From: JADHUC01 sp964617665 | GTDB taxonomy: Bacteria > Planctomycetota > Planctomycetia > Pirellulales > Pirellulaceae | Assembly: GCA_964617665.1 (NCBI GenBank) | Contig: CAZUAH010000253.1 | Span: 1-19,257 of the forward strand | Length of the DNA stretch: 19,257 bases | Reading direction: 5' to 3' | In this document: positions 8,388-16,208 of the stretch, piece by piece | Numbering within the stretch: position 1 is the first letter of the stretch | Layout of the letters: every line of letters begins with the position of its first letter | Notes under the pieces: model-generated | Database searches by the model: none | What the model saw: only the letters and a program-made list of their open reading frames with translations | What the model was told of the DNA's origin: nothing | Position numbers and translations under genes: made by a program

Positions 8388-9200
8388 ATGCCGGAGTATC
8401 TCAAGGAATTGACACCGAAGATCTTTGAATACGGTGCCAGCGCCGTTGGTGCACTACTTCTATTGTTGGTGGCATGGATCGTTGCGGGGCTAACCAGCCG
8501 CCTGGTGCGCAAGAGCCTGGCCAAAGCGGATTTCGACGAGACGCTGACCAAGTTCTTCGCCAAGTTCGCTTGGTGGGTCGTGTTGGCGAGCGCCGTAATC
8601 GGCTGTCTCGGGATTTTCGGTGTCGAGACAACCAGTTTTGCCGCCGTAATTGGAGCCGGAGGTCTGGCCATTGGGCTGGCTTTCCAGGGGACCCTGTCGA
8701 ATTTCGCATCTGGTGTGATGCTGTTGGCCTTTCGACCTTTCAAGGTAGGCGACGTCGTGACCGTTGCCGGACAGTCGGGCAAGGTGGACGAAATCGGCGT
8801 CTTCACAACGACAATGGACACTTTCGACAATCGCCGGTTCATCATTCCCAACAGCTCCGTTTTCGGATCGACCATCGAAAACATCACCCATCATCCCGTC
8901 CGTCGTGCGGATGTGGACGTTGGCGTCGGCTATGATGCCGATATCGACCAGACCCGCGAGATTCTAGAACGCGCGGCAGCCAGCGTGGAAGGCGTCCTGG
9001 AGGATCCGGCGCCGGCGATTCTCCTGCTGGGATTAGGCGCCTCGTCTGTCGATTGGTCCGTCCGCGTGTGGGCGAGGAGCGACGACTTTGGTTCGGTCAA
9101 ACAAGCCGCAATACGCGCCGCAAAACTCGCATTGGATGAAGCAGGCATCGAGATGCCGTATCCACAAATGGACGTCCATCTGGACCGGCCGGAAGGTTAG
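8388..9200 (+). CDS. Small-conductance mechanosensitive channel, MscS family
   Basis: 270 residues, close to E. coli MscS (286). Membrane spans are visible at about 13-35 (AVGALLLLLVAWIVAGL) and 58-80 (FAWWVVLASAVIGCLGIFGV), followed by the pore-lining TM3 (FAAVIGAGGLAIGLAFQGTL, then SNFASGVMLLAF). The beta domain begins RPFKVGDVVTVAGQSGKV and includes IIPNS and the Asn/Thr/His segment typical of the family; a C-terminal alpha/beta domain ends in MDVHLDRPEG. The channel opens on membrane tension and releases osmolytes during hypo-osmotic shock. A strong GGGGAGG site (8372-8378) precedes ATG 8388. It is transcribed away from the SMC-like gene, and its stop codon abuts the stop of the serine acetyltransferase gene on the other strand. 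Confidence 0.95.
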   Translation: MPEYLKELTPKIFEYGASAVGALLLLLVAWIVAGLTSRLVRKSLAKADFDETLTKFFAKFAWWVVLASAVIGCLGIFGVETTSFAAVIGAGGLAIGLAFQGTLSNFASGVMLLAFRPFKVGDVVTVAGQSGKVDEIGVFTTTMDTFDNRRFIIPNSSVFGSTIENITHHPVRRADVDVGVGYDADIDQTREILERAAASVEGVLEDPAPAILLLGLGASSVDWSVRVWARSDDFGSVKQAAIRAAKLALDEAGIEMPYPQMDVHLDRPEG

Positions 9201-10160
9201 TCATTTGGCCTGTCCAATGATCTCGACGGGCGAATCTGCCTGCATGCGAAGATCGGGGTTTTCGATCGTCACCGTTGTGTGCGGCGCGACACTGTGCGTC
9301 AACCAGACGCTAGAACCGATCACTGAATCGTGTCCAATCACGGTCTTGCCTCCCAGGATCGTGGCGTTGGCGTAGATGACCACTCGGTCTTCGATCGTCG
9401 GATGCCGTTTCATGTTGCGGATGATATTGCCATCCGCGTCGGTTGGAAAGCTTAATGCGCCCAGCGTCACGCCCTGGTACAGCTTGACCCGCTGGCCGAT
9501 CTCGCACGTTTCTCCGATCACGACTCCCGTCCCGTGATCGATGAAGAAGTGGTGGCCGATGCTTGCGCCGGGATGGATGTCGATACCGGTCTCCTTGTGG
9601 GCCCACTCGGTCATCATCCGCGGAACGAAGGGCACACCCAGTAGATGCAACTCGTGAGCCAACCGATAAACGGTGACTGCCTCTAGACCTGGGTAGCACA
9701 GGATCACTTCGTCCAGGTTCTTGCACGCTGGGTCGCCGTCGTATGCAGCTTGCACGTCCAGGGCTAATACTCGACGGAGGTCGGGGATCCGTTCCAGGAA
9801 AGCAATGGCTGTCTTTTGCCCAGCCGTCTGATAATCCTCATGGTCCTCACACGGATCGACGCAACGATCGACGCGGGCTTCGTGTAGTCGAGCGCGGGCG
9901 ATCTGAGTTGTCAGCGTGTCGTGCAGGCTGTCGATCAATTCGCCAACGTGGTACGTCACATTGCCGATGTGCAGTCCTTCGCGTCGACGGTAGCCCGGGT
10001 AGATGATGTCCTTAAGATCCTGAGTGGCCGAAATCACCTCCTCGTATTTCGGCAACGGGCAATGTCCCAGGTGATTAATCGTGCCAACGGTGGTATATGT
10101 CTCGACGATCTCGTCGGTCAGAGTGGGCAAGTCCTCTTTCAATCGCAAATCGGAAGCCAT
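9201..10160 (-). CDS. Serine O-acetyltransferase (CysE/EpsC-like)
   Basis: 319 residues. The enzyme acetylates L-serine with acetyl-CoA to O-acetylserine, the first step of cysteine synthesis in the cytoplasm. The helical N-terminal half (about 1-185) carries DVQAAYDGDPAC with Asp143. The C-terminal left-handed beta helix has hexapeptide repeats, with catalytic-type residues in GIDIHPGASIG (His196) and FFIDHGTGVVIGET (His209). KLYQGVTLGALSFP and KRHPTIEDRVVIYANATILGG follow the family pattern. At 319 residues it is longer than E. coli CysE (273), mainly at the N-terminus, resembling the EpsC-like subgroup. The start ATG 10160 has a weak AGGG upstream. No cysK is in the window. It could alternatively make acetylserine for another pathway, but cysteine synthesis is the simplest reading. 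Confidence 0.93.
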   Translation of the reverse strand: MASDLRLKEDLPTLTDEIVETYTTVGTINHLGHCPLPKYEEVISATQDLKDIIYPGYRRREGLHIGNVTYHVGELIDSLHDTLTTQIARARLHEARVDRCVDPCEDHEDYQTAGQKTAIAFLERIPDLRRVLALDVQAAYDGDPACKNLDEVILCYPGLEAVTVYRLAHELHLLGVPFVPRMMTEWAHKETGIDIHPGASIGHHFFIDHGTGVVIGETCEIGQRVKLYQGVTLGALSFPTDADGNIIRNMKRHPTIEDRVVIYANATILGGKTVIGHDSVIGSSVWLTHSVAPHTTVTIENPDLRMQADSPVEIIGQAK

Positions 10161-10509
10161 GATATAGACCCTACGGTGGAAAGCCGCTGTGAAGGGGAGA
10201 AACTGGCACGCAAAGCCAGATCAAGAAAGCGCGAGAAGCGCGATGTCCGGTTATACCGGACGCGGACAGTTACACAGAACGCGGTTGATGACGAGAGCGA
10301 TGTCCATCGTTTGTGTATTCTCGCGCTGGTAGGGAAGGGGGCTGGACGTTCCCTTCCTCATCGTAAGCGGCACATACTGCAGAGTCAAATCTACGTTAGT
10401 GTCTTCGGCTTTGGGGTTACAGGGAGTTTAGGCAAAGGCAGTCGGAGTCCCCCATCGAAATGCAATCTGGCGAATGGCTGCGAGACGTCTGACCGCCCTG
10501 ACATTGGGG
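10161..10509. other. Intergenic region with a perfect short hairpin
   Basis: This 349-base gap lies between the DUF151 gene and the serine acetyltransferase gene, both on the minus strand. No credible coding frame is seen. GTCCGGT-TAT-ACCGGAC (10245-10261) is a perfect 7-bp stem with a 3-base loop, about 85 bases upstream of the acetyltransferase start. A smaller CGCG/CGCG pair lies at 10230-10242. No T-box or other cysteine-linked riboswitch could be recognised. Confidence 0.45.
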
Positions 10510-10920
10510 TCAGCTCATATCACTCATCGCTTCGTCCAGCACGTCTTCCGAGACGTAGATGGGCAGCGTTGGATCGCATGTCACGGCCACGGCAATGGCA
10601 TCCGAAGGTCGTGCATCGATTTCGATCATCTCGCCGTCGCGACGCACACGTAGTTCGGCAAAGTACGTGCCTTCGCGCAATTCGCTGATTACGATGCTGT
10701 CGGGCTCGGCATCCAGATGTTCGATGACGCTGACCAGCAGGTCATGGGTCAGGGGGCGTGGTGTCTGAATCCCCTTGACTCGACGGTCGATGCTGGTGGC
10801 CTCGAAGATGCCAATCACGATGGGAAACGTTCGATCACCGTCGACCTCCTGGAGGTAGATGATCTGCTGGTCGTGAATTTCGCTGATGATGATACGCGAC
10901 AATTGCATTTCGACGGGCAT
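10510..10920 (-). CDS. Bifunctional nuclease family protein (DUF151)
   Basis: 136 residues from ATG 10920 (MPVEMQLSRIIISEIHDQQ). It matches the DUF151/BFN fold: FPIVIGIFEATSIDRRVKG, then RPLTHDLLVSVIEHL, ISELREGTYFAELRV, and the conserved IDARPSDAIAVAV near the end, finishing PIYVSEDVLDEA. Members are small cytoplasmic proteins; the plant member was reported to have RNase and DNase activity, and many bacterial members are uncharacterised. The start was moved 48 bases downstream of the longest frame because the alignment-like core begins at MPVEMQL and GAGGG precedes ATG 10920 at normal spacing. Its minus-strand downstream neighbour is the serine acetyltransferase, 349 bases away, so they are probably separate transcripts. 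Confidence 0.9.
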   Translation of the reverse strand: MPVEMQLSRIIISEIHDQQIIYLQEVDGDRTFPIVIGIFEATSIDRRVKGIQTPRPLTHDLLVSVIEHLDAEPDSIVISELREGTYFAELRVRRDGEMIEIDARPSDAIAVAVTCDPTLPIYVSEDVLDEAMSDMS

Positions 10921-11256
10921 CGGTCTTCCCTCTTGCAAACGCTGGCATGGCCGGACGAGACCCAACAAATAACTATTATAGGTAGCACCTCCGGCGGAGG
11001 GCTAGCGGTCGTCGAGTGGGAGCGTTGACTTCGCTAGCAGCCGGCCCAGTCGATGCCATGTACATGATAAACACAATCTTCACGTTGCGACCGCGGAGTT
11101 TATTCGGTCTAAAGGATCACAAGGTATGTTATGCCTTTGGTCAACTTGGCATGAGACCGCCGAGAGGCTGTACGCAGTGCCAACTTAACGAGCAATTAAC
11201 GTTTCCTGCGGCATTGTCCCAATATTCACGACCTACAATTGGGGTGGTCTTGCAGC
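10921..11256. other. Divergent intergenic region, no gene seen
   Basis: The spacer separates the minus-strand DUF151 gene from the plus-strand small ORF and PHP gene, so both promoters should lie here. It is more AT-rich than its surroundings. I see no convincing promoter pair, RNA gene or repeat. Confidence 0.4.
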
Positions 11257-11361
11257 ATGAAAAACGTGAATAATATCAGTGAAGATGAAAACATAGAACA
11301 GCCCAGCGACTTGGAGTCATGGAAGGGCAACCAGCAAGAAGGACAAGAAAGAACCGAATGA
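11257..11361 (+). CDS. Small acidic ORF overlapping the PHP gene (34 aa)
   Basis: ATG 11257 opens a 34-residue frame (MKNVNNISEDENIEQPSDLE, continuing to QERTE) ending in TGA at 11359-11361. That stop overlaps the preferred ATG of the downstream PHP gene in an ATGA arrangement, the classic layout for translational coupling. GGGGTGG lies about 10 bases upstream of the start. The peptide is strongly acidic and polar with no recognisable domain. It could be a leader peptide coupling translation of the phosphatase, a small protein, or chance. Only layout supports it. Confidence 0.35.
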   Translation: MKNVNNISEDENIEQPSDLESWKGNQQEGQERTE

Positions 11362-12254
11362 ATCAACCAGTGCTTTACGAAACACATACCCACACGCCGC
11401 TTTGTCAACACGCCGTGGGTGAACCAAGCGAGTTTGCAGATTTCGCTTTCCGGCGAGGTTTCGATGGCTTGATCGTGACCTGCCACAATCCGATGCCAGA
11501 CGGTTTTGCGCCAAGCGTACGGATGCGTCCCGACCAGTTCGACGAGTATCTCCGCATGGTGTTCCGGGCCCGGCAGAATTGGCGTGGTGGGCTTGACGTC
11601 CGATTAGGGATCGAGGCCGACTACTTCCCTGGCCACGAACGGTGGCTTGAACATCAACTGCAGTTGGCCGACTTTCAATACGTGCTCGGCTCCCTACATC
11701 CGCAACTGAAAGAATTCAGAGGAACGTACTGGAAGGGCGATGCCCTTGAATACCAGCGAGCATATTTTGGTCTGCTGGCCGATGCTGCCGAGACCGGCTT
11801 TTTCGACTGTTTGGCGCATCCCGATTCCGTCAAGAACGACGTACCGGACCAGTGGCGTCCCGAGCGAATCATGGACGATATCTGTGACGCGCTAGACCGG
11901 ATCGCCGCGACGGGCGTTGCCATGGAACTGAACACATCCGGTCTCTATAGGCCGATTCCGGAAATGCATCCGTTTCCCGAGATGCTGGTAGAAATGCGGA
12001 AGCGATCCATTCCCGTGGTAATTGGCTCGGACGCACACGAACCAAGACGCGTTGGCGACGGATTCCACGAAGCCCTGCATCTGCTGGAATCCTGCGGCTA
12101 TGAAGACATCAGCTTCTTTGTAAATCGCGTGCGGCAAGACGTGCCAATACCAGTGGCCCGCGAGAGGCTGCAACCCAGGCAGTCCGGTATTTCATTCGGA
12201 GACGCGGCATCCACGCCATGGCTGCTTGCGGGCGAGTCGGCCTCGTTAGTCTAA
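11358..12254 (+). CDS. PHP-domain phosphatase, histidinol-phosphatase (HisJ/HisK-type) family
   Basis: 298 residues from ATG 11358. PHP-family metal ligands are visible in order: YETHTHTPLC (His10, His12, near His18), VTCHNPM (His43), LGIEADYFPG (Glu86), LGSLHPQ (His114), CLAHPD (His154), MELNTSG, and IGSDAHEP (Asp225, His227). This pattern fits the histidinol-phosphatase branch, which hydrolyses histidinol phosphate to histidinol in histidine synthesis; other phosphoester substrates cannot be excluded because no his genes are nearby. An upstream in-frame ATG (11319) would add 13 basic residues but has GGAG only two bases away. ATG 11358 places the HxH motif at the usual distance from the N-terminus and overlaps the stop of a small ORF. 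The C-terminal 40 residues are unconserved-looking. Confidence 0.88.
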   Translation: MNQPVLYETHTHTPLCQHAVGEPSEFADFAFRRGFDGLIVTCHNPMPDGFAPSVRMRPDQFDEYLRMVFRARQNWRGGLDVRLGIEADYFPGHERWLEHQLQLADFQYVLGSLHPQLKEFRGTYWKGDALEYQRAYFGLLADAAETGFFDCLAHPDSVKNDVPDQWRPERIMDDICDALDRIAATGVAMELNTSGLYRPIPEMHPFPEMLVEMRKRSIPVVIGSDAHEPRRVGDGFHEALHLLESCGYEDISFFVNRVRQDVPIPVARERLQPRQSGISFGDAASTPWLLAGESASLV

Positions 12255-12294
12255 CGCTTGTTGAACGTCCATTCTCCGCCGATCCGGGGCGTTA
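12251..12294. terminator. Inverted repeat spanning convergent gene ends
   Basis: CTAACGC (12251-12257) and GCGTTAG (12288-12294) are exact inverted repeats that contain the stop codons of the PHP gene and the response regulator. The intervening 30 bases carry no T-run. A shared terminator is possible but weak. Confidence 0.25.
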
Positions 12295-12984
12295 GCCGGA
12301 ACTGGAATCGCGAAACCGATAGCCGACACCACGCACAGTCTGAACTACACCGGACCGGTCTCCCAATTTCTTTCGCACGGCGCGGATGTGGACATCGATC
12401 GTCCGTTCCAAGACGATCGCGTCGTCGCCCAAGGCGGAACTGATCAGCTCCGAACGCTGAAACGCGCGTCCCGGTTGGCGAATCAACGTGTCCAGCAAGC
12501 GAAACTCGCTCCGAGTCACTTCTAACGGACGGTCGTCGACCTTAACTTGATGGCGTCGCCGGTCTACGGTTATTCCGGCCAGACAGACGACATCCTGTTC
12601 AGCGTCTTGTGGGGCTCGTCGTCGACGGTCGAGCGCCTTGATGCGCTCGATCAGCACTTTGACGCTGTACGGCTTGGTGACGTAGTCGTCGGCACCCAAC
12701 GAAAAGCCGACCAGTTGATCGGATTCATCCGCTTTGGCAGTCAGCATCAGAATCATCACGTCGCGCATCTGCGGATCACTTCGAATGCGGCGGCAGACTT
12801 CTTTGCCCTCCATCACGGGCAGCATCAGGTCCAGGATGACAATGTCAGGTGTCCTGGTTTGAGCCTGCGTCAAACCGTCCATCCCGTCATATGCGGTGTG
12901 GACCACGTGGCCTTCCTGACGCAAGTTGTAAGTAAGCACGTCGGCCAGTGAGCGATCGTCTTCGATGATCAGTATTTCGGACAT
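12292..12984 (-). CDS. OmpR/PhoB-family DNA-binding response regulator
   Basis: 230 residues. The N-terminal receiver is complete: acidic pocket EDD (8-10), phosphoacceptor Asp52 in VILDLMLP, Thr82 in MLTAKAD and Lys104 in YVTKP. The C-terminal winged helix begins near residue 130 and includes LEVTRSEFRLLDTLI, AFQRSELI, ERTIDVHIRAVRKKLG and VQTVRGVGYRF. The closest general type is PhoB/PhoP, which controls phosphate or envelope genes, but the signal cannot be read from the sequence. It is an orphan here: no histidine kinase is adjacent. A TTAAGA direct repeat with an 11-bp period lies upstream and is a candidate self-regulation site. Its stop lies 37 bases from the end of the convergent PHP gene. 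Confidence 0.93.
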   Translation of the reverse strand: MSEILIIEDDRSLADVLTYNLRQEGHVVHTAYDGMDGLTQAQTRTPDIVILDLMLPVMEGKEVCRRIRSDPQMRDVMILMLTAKADESDQLVGFSLGADDYVTKPYSVKVLIERIKALDRRRRAPQDAEQDVVCLAGITVDRRRHQVKVDDRPLEVTRSEFRLLDTLIRQPGRAFQRSELISSALGDDAIVLERTIDVHIRAVRKKLGDRSGVVQTVRGVGYRFRDSSSG

Positions 12985-13124
12985 CTACCTTTTCGTCGTT
13001 CCCTATTGCACCAGCGTCCATTGCCCCTGCCCAGTGATCGAGACGACAGGCCCGGGTGCGAAATCCACCTCTTCATTTGTGTCAACGAATCGTCCTATGG
13101 ATCCAGAAGTAGAACATTATCATG

Positions 13125-13141
13125 TTAAGAACACATTAAGA
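13125..13141. promoter_or_regulatory. Pho-box-like direct repeat
   Basis: TTAAGA at 13125-13130 recurs at 13136-13141, a direct repeat with an 11-bp period. PhoB/PhoP-type regulators bind tandem half-sites spaced about 11 bp. The repeat lies in the 308-base spacer between the divergent response regulator (start 12984) and the zinc-ribbon gene (start 13293), 141 bases upstream of the former. Otherwise this AT-rich spacer holds no gene or RNA that I recognise. Confidence 0.4.
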
Positions 13142-13292
13142 CTGTGTGAACATCTTGCATAGACACAATCAAGCCACCATTCGCGACCCTTGGCCTACGC
13201 TTCGATCCCGTCAATTTGACTAGCTTGGCGATCCATGCAATCTTAAGCTCCCGTTCATCCAAAGTGCACAATCTTTTTGCTAGCATGACCGC

Positions 13293-14082
13293 ATGACGAT
13301 CGTCGCCTCTTGCTCTTGCGGACGGCAGTTCACTGTCCAGCCCTGCGTTGTCGGCGAGCAGCCCCCATGCCCGTCGTGCGGGCAGCCACTAGAACTTGCG
13401 CACTCAGAGGTACTGCCCGTTGCGGCGCCGCTCTCGTCGAAAGTCCTACCCCTTCCCCGCCCCGTACACACAACGTCGAAAGAGACGTATCAGCCTTCAG
13501 CCCTTCATCGCGGTGGGCGCTATACTCGTGACGCTTCTCATGCTTGTTGGCGCGGGGCTCGCCGTCCACAAGTGTTTTCAGGAAATGAGCACCGTGAGTT
13601 GGATCACGCACGTGTCCGAAGACGGTGGTTTCTCGGTTCGGCTTCCGGCAGACCGGTTCGCCCGCGTAATCCGACAGACGGGAAAGACGAAACAAAATGT
13701 CGGGCAATGGCCTCCTTTCACATTCGAGGGGACTGTCCTTGCCGATGGGACCAAAGTAGGGGTCTACTACTTCGATTCCCCTACGCCTATTGCAGATTAC
13801 GAGGCTCTGGACGGATTGGTGCGTTTCTTAGCAGGGCAATACCACGGCGACGTTACCTTTCAGCTTGAACGCGACTTGACTATCGGAGGCCATGTTGGCA
13901 GTGAAGTGGTCTACCGTCGACACAAGGAAGCGCGATCGTTGCCCATCCACAGTCGTTGGTGCTTGGTAGGTCGTCGGATCTACGAAGTTGCCTGGATGCC
14001 GGGCCGCGACGAACCTTCTGAAGAGGCGTTGTCTACGCTGTTTGACTCGTTCGAGATCGTGACGACAAGTCCGCAGTTTTAG
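13293..14082 (+). CDS. Zinc-ribbon membrane-anchored protein, split by an apparent frameshift
   Basis: Two overlapping frames look like one gene. The first, from ATG 13293, begins MTIVASCSCGRQFTVQP and continues CPSCGQPLEL, a compact zinc ribbon (Cys7/Cys9 and Cys26/Cys29) common at the start of planctomycete membrane proteins. The second frame, open from 13396 to TAG 14082, carries basic residues (RRKRR), a transmembrane segment at about 13501-13566 (FIAVGAILVTLLMLVGAGL) and a roughly 170-residue domain (EDGGFSVRLPADRF, VGVYYFDSP, LFDSFEIV) that would lie outside the cytoplasm. A +1 shift somewhere in 13400-13500, perhaps in the C-rich stretch near 13449-13463, would join them. Either the gene is broken or the draft sequence has an indel. 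The long domain is not one I can name. An automatic call would probably start at 13396 and lose the ribbon. Confidence 0.65.
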
Positions 14083-14333
14083 AGCGCGTTTGGGATAACC
14101 GTAGCGGGTTTTCCGCCGCTTACACCTATGATCCACGGCGCCGGAGACGCTACACGTCCGTGCGACACGCACTAGCCGCGTGAAGTGCTAGATTCACGTT
14201 AATCTTCTGTTCGCAATGTGTTTCGGCGCTGTCTTCCGCCGACCAAGAGACTATCTTGTGTACCGAGTGCGGTTCTTGCGCATTGATGGTCCCGCGATTC
14301 CGCCAGCAGACACTCGATCATGGAGGGGAAGAG

Positions 14334-14578
14334 ATGTTTCAACTGGCCACAAAGCTTGCACCGGCAAGGGAAGCCTTCGATACAGCCGTTCGAGCTGGGT
14401 TTCGTCACGCCGAACTCTGGCTCAATGCGGCACTTCTCTCTGATTGGCAAACGATCGCGCAGGTGGCGGCAAAGTATCCGATGACGTACGCTCTGCACCT
14501 GCCTACGGCCGACGGATCGCAGAGATCGCCCAGCGGTTGAAGATCGCTTGTGTTGCTATCAAGCAACCTGAAACCGAG
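14334..14578 (+). pseudogene. Sugar-phosphate isomerase/epimerase N-terminal fragment
   Basis: ATG 14334 is preceded by a good site (GGAGG at 14322-14326). The frame reads MFQLATKLAPAREAFDTAVR then AGFRHAELWLN, SDWQTIAQVAAKYP and YALHLP, the opening of a xylose-isomerase-like TIM barrel. It hits a stop just after 14510. The next frame continues plausibly with GRRIAEIAQRLKIACVAIKQ, matching the family's following helix and strand, so a one- or two-base shift lies near 14500. Similarity ends at about 14578, where a GH28-like fragment on the opposite strand begins. Most of the roughly 270-residue barrel is missing, so the piece should be non-functional. Such enzymes act on sugars or sugar phosphates in the cytoplasm. 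Confidence 0.6.
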
Positions 14579-14581
14579 CCA

Positions 14582-14840
14582 GCCGATCTGGAAATCACCG
14601 GCGGGGACCCGAACGATACCGCCCCCTTCCGCATGGCAAGCGTCGATGGTCTTCTGCATGGCTTCGGTTTCCATGGCGACGCCGTCTCCGATGGCCCCAT
14701 AGCTCTTAACACAAAATACCTTGGCCTGTGCCGCCTTGTTGCCTTCAGCAACCAGCTCTTGATTGTCACTTCCGAACAGATCTGCTGTTCCGAAGACGGA
14801 CTATTGCGATCAGTAATCCGCCAAATGCTCTTTTGTCCAT
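14582..14840 (-). pseudogene. GH28-like (polygalacturonase/pectin-lyase-fold) N-terminal fragment
   Basis: On the minus strand ATG 14840 starts MDKRAFGGLLIAIV, a signal-peptide-like leader. After an apparent one-base shift near 14795 another frame reads VFCVKSYGAIGDGVAMETEA, then MQKTIDACHAEGGGIVRVPA and GDFQIG, the characteristic N-terminus of GH28 and related pectinolytic beta-helix enzymes. After QIG (about 14582) similarity stops, where Thr-Ile/Leu and the beta-helix turns should follow, and the sequence passes into the oppositely oriented isomerase fragment. About 85 of more than 400 expected residues remain. It lies 30 bases downstream of the alpha/beta-hydrolase gene in the same direction, so it was probably part of the same carbohydrate locus. 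Confidence 0.62.
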
Positions 14841-14870
14841 TGGTATTGGACCCGCATCCAAGATTGTTGG

Positions 14871-15884
14871 TTAGAGATGGTCCACAAAGAACTGCACCGT
14901 TCGGTCGACGATTGCCTGCCGGGATGGATTGATATCCTCATTCACCTTTCTCCAATTATGCCCGGCGTTCTTGACGATCAGTATCTCAACCGGCGCCTCG
15001 AGCGTCTCCGCCTTCTCCTGCATGTAGTAGGCATGCTTGACAGGTATGGTGGTGTCCTTATCTCCCTGAATCATGAGCAAAGGCGGACTTTCTTTCGTCA
15101 AGTAATTGACCGGACTCATTTCGCGGTAAAGCTTCAGCTTGTCCTCGGGCGGTGAATCCGGCTTGAGAATCCTTGCGCCAAACCGGTCGCGGAAATCAGC
15201 CCGGTCATCGTGATTGTACAAATCAGTCTTTTCAAAATCGCAGGGACCGTACCAGGAAACTCCCGCGACCATTTTATAAGGTGTCCGGGCGAGCTCCAGA
15301 TCGCCCGGCAAACTTTCGGGCGACGACAGCAGCAGCATCTGAGCTATTTGCCCTCCGGCGGAGTCTCCCATCACATACACACGCATTGGATCGACGCCTA
15401 GCGATTCACTGTTTTGAGACAGGTAGCGAACGGCGTCTTTGCAATCGATGACACAGTCACGCATGGAAACGTTGCGCCCTTTCCTGCAAAGCCGGTAGTC
15501 GACCGATGCCACACAGAGTCCTTTCTCAACGAGTTGCATAAATACGGCCGCAAAGGTCGCCTTCGCTGCCCCCTGACGACTCCCTGCCGCCCAGCCTCCG
15601 CCGTGGGTGTAGATGATAACCGGGCATCTCCTAGAACGTTTCCCAGTCGGGTAATAGAGGTCCAAATGCAGGTCACGCTCAGGGGTTTTCTTGTAGAGGA
15701 CATCGAGCTTCCGATCGCCGCCGGTCTCCAAGTACTTGGGCGTCTTGGCGCGGCGCTTCCTCGCAGCATCCCGTTTGCGCTCTGCTTTAGCGGTAGTCGC
15801 CTCAGCCTGGACGTTGTCCGATGCTTGGACGATGTGTCCGCAACACCACAGTAGCACGAACGTCATTGTGAGAATTCTATTCAT
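14871..15884 (-). CDS. Secreted alpha/beta-hydrolase, esterase/lipase (BD-FAE/Aes-like)
   Basis: 337 residues from ATG 15884. The N-terminus MNRILTMTFVLLWCCGHIVQ is a signal peptide, followed by a Lys/Arg-rich linker (about 30-50). The hydrolase core shows the oxyanion motif THGGGW (94-98), nucleophile Ser175 in GDSAGGQ, acid Asp277 in GDKDTTIP and His309 in NAGHNW, a complete catalytic triad. Such exported enzymes often remove acetyl or feruloyl groups from polysaccharides; the substrate here is inferred only from neighbours (DUF1080, GHL15 and a GH28 scrap). The frame is open a further 59 codons upstream, but those encode a fucosidase C-terminus remnant rather than a natural leader. A CAGG site about 9 bases before 15884 supports the shorter start. 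Confidence 0.85.
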   Translation of the reverse strand: MNRILTMTFVLLWCCGHIVQASDNVQAEATTAKAERKRDAARKRRAKTPKYLETGGDRKLDVLYKKTPERDLHLDLYYPTGKRSRRCPVIIYTHGGGWAAGSRQGAAKATFAAVFMQLVEKGLCVASVDYRLCRKGRNVSMRDCVIDCKDAVRYLSQNSESLGVDPMRVYVMGDSAGGQIAQMLLLSSPESLPGDLELARTPYKMVAGVSWYGPCDFEKTDLYNHDDRADFRDRFGARILKPDSPPEDKLKLYREMSPVNYLTKESPPLLMIQGDKDTTIPVKHAYYMQEKAETLEAPVEILIVKNAGHNWRKVNEDINPSRQAIVDRTVQFFVDHL

Positions 15885-15932
15885 ACCATTCAGCCTGTCT
15901 TTCTTAACACGTTGGCTATCGTCCTGGTCTGT

Positions 15933-16100
15933 CAAAGTAATCTCCACCGCGTATCCATTGACACTCGTTTCAACGCCAGTTAAATAGATCTCCAACGCCT
16001 TGTCGGTTTGGGTCCACTTCAGCTTCTGGCTACTGCCCAGAAGACGCACGTTCGCAATCATTCCGGCGGACTGTTGCAGTGATTGGATTCGAACCGTCCC
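15933..16100 (-). pseudogene. Alpha-L-fucosidase (GH29) C-terminal fragment
   Basis: The minus-strand frame reads GTVRIQSLQQSAG, then NVRLLGSSQKLKWTQT, ALEIYL and NGYAVEITL. This resembles the C-terminal beta-sandwich of GH29 fucosidases, which usually ends in a YAxxxKI-like strand. The catalytic barrel is absent: only about 56 residues remain between the DUF1080 and alpha/beta-hydrolase genes. The fragment has lost its own stop and reads in frame into the signal peptide of the hydrolase. It is probably the relic of a deleted gene, consistent with nearby GH28 and isomerase fragments. The family call rests on remembered motif shape. Confidence 0.5.
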
Positions 16101-16208
16101 CGTTGCTGGAACGAATGCTCCGTTGCCTCACTCGCAGAAGTCTGTAACGCTTCAACTCCAGCAGAAATCACCGGAGCCGCGAACAATGTTTGCCGCGCCA
16201 GTTTGTAG

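Noticed and set aside
11016..11273. 85-codon ORF upstream of the PHP gene
   Set aside because: No motif and no ribosome site; its composition looks non-coding, and it overlaps the better-supported small ORF at 11257.
16085..16095. Minus-strand GGTTCGAATCC resembling a tRNA T-arm
   Set aside because: The flanking bases do not form the 5-bp T-stem, and no acceptor, anticodon or D arm is found; it lies in the fucosidase-like coding remnant.
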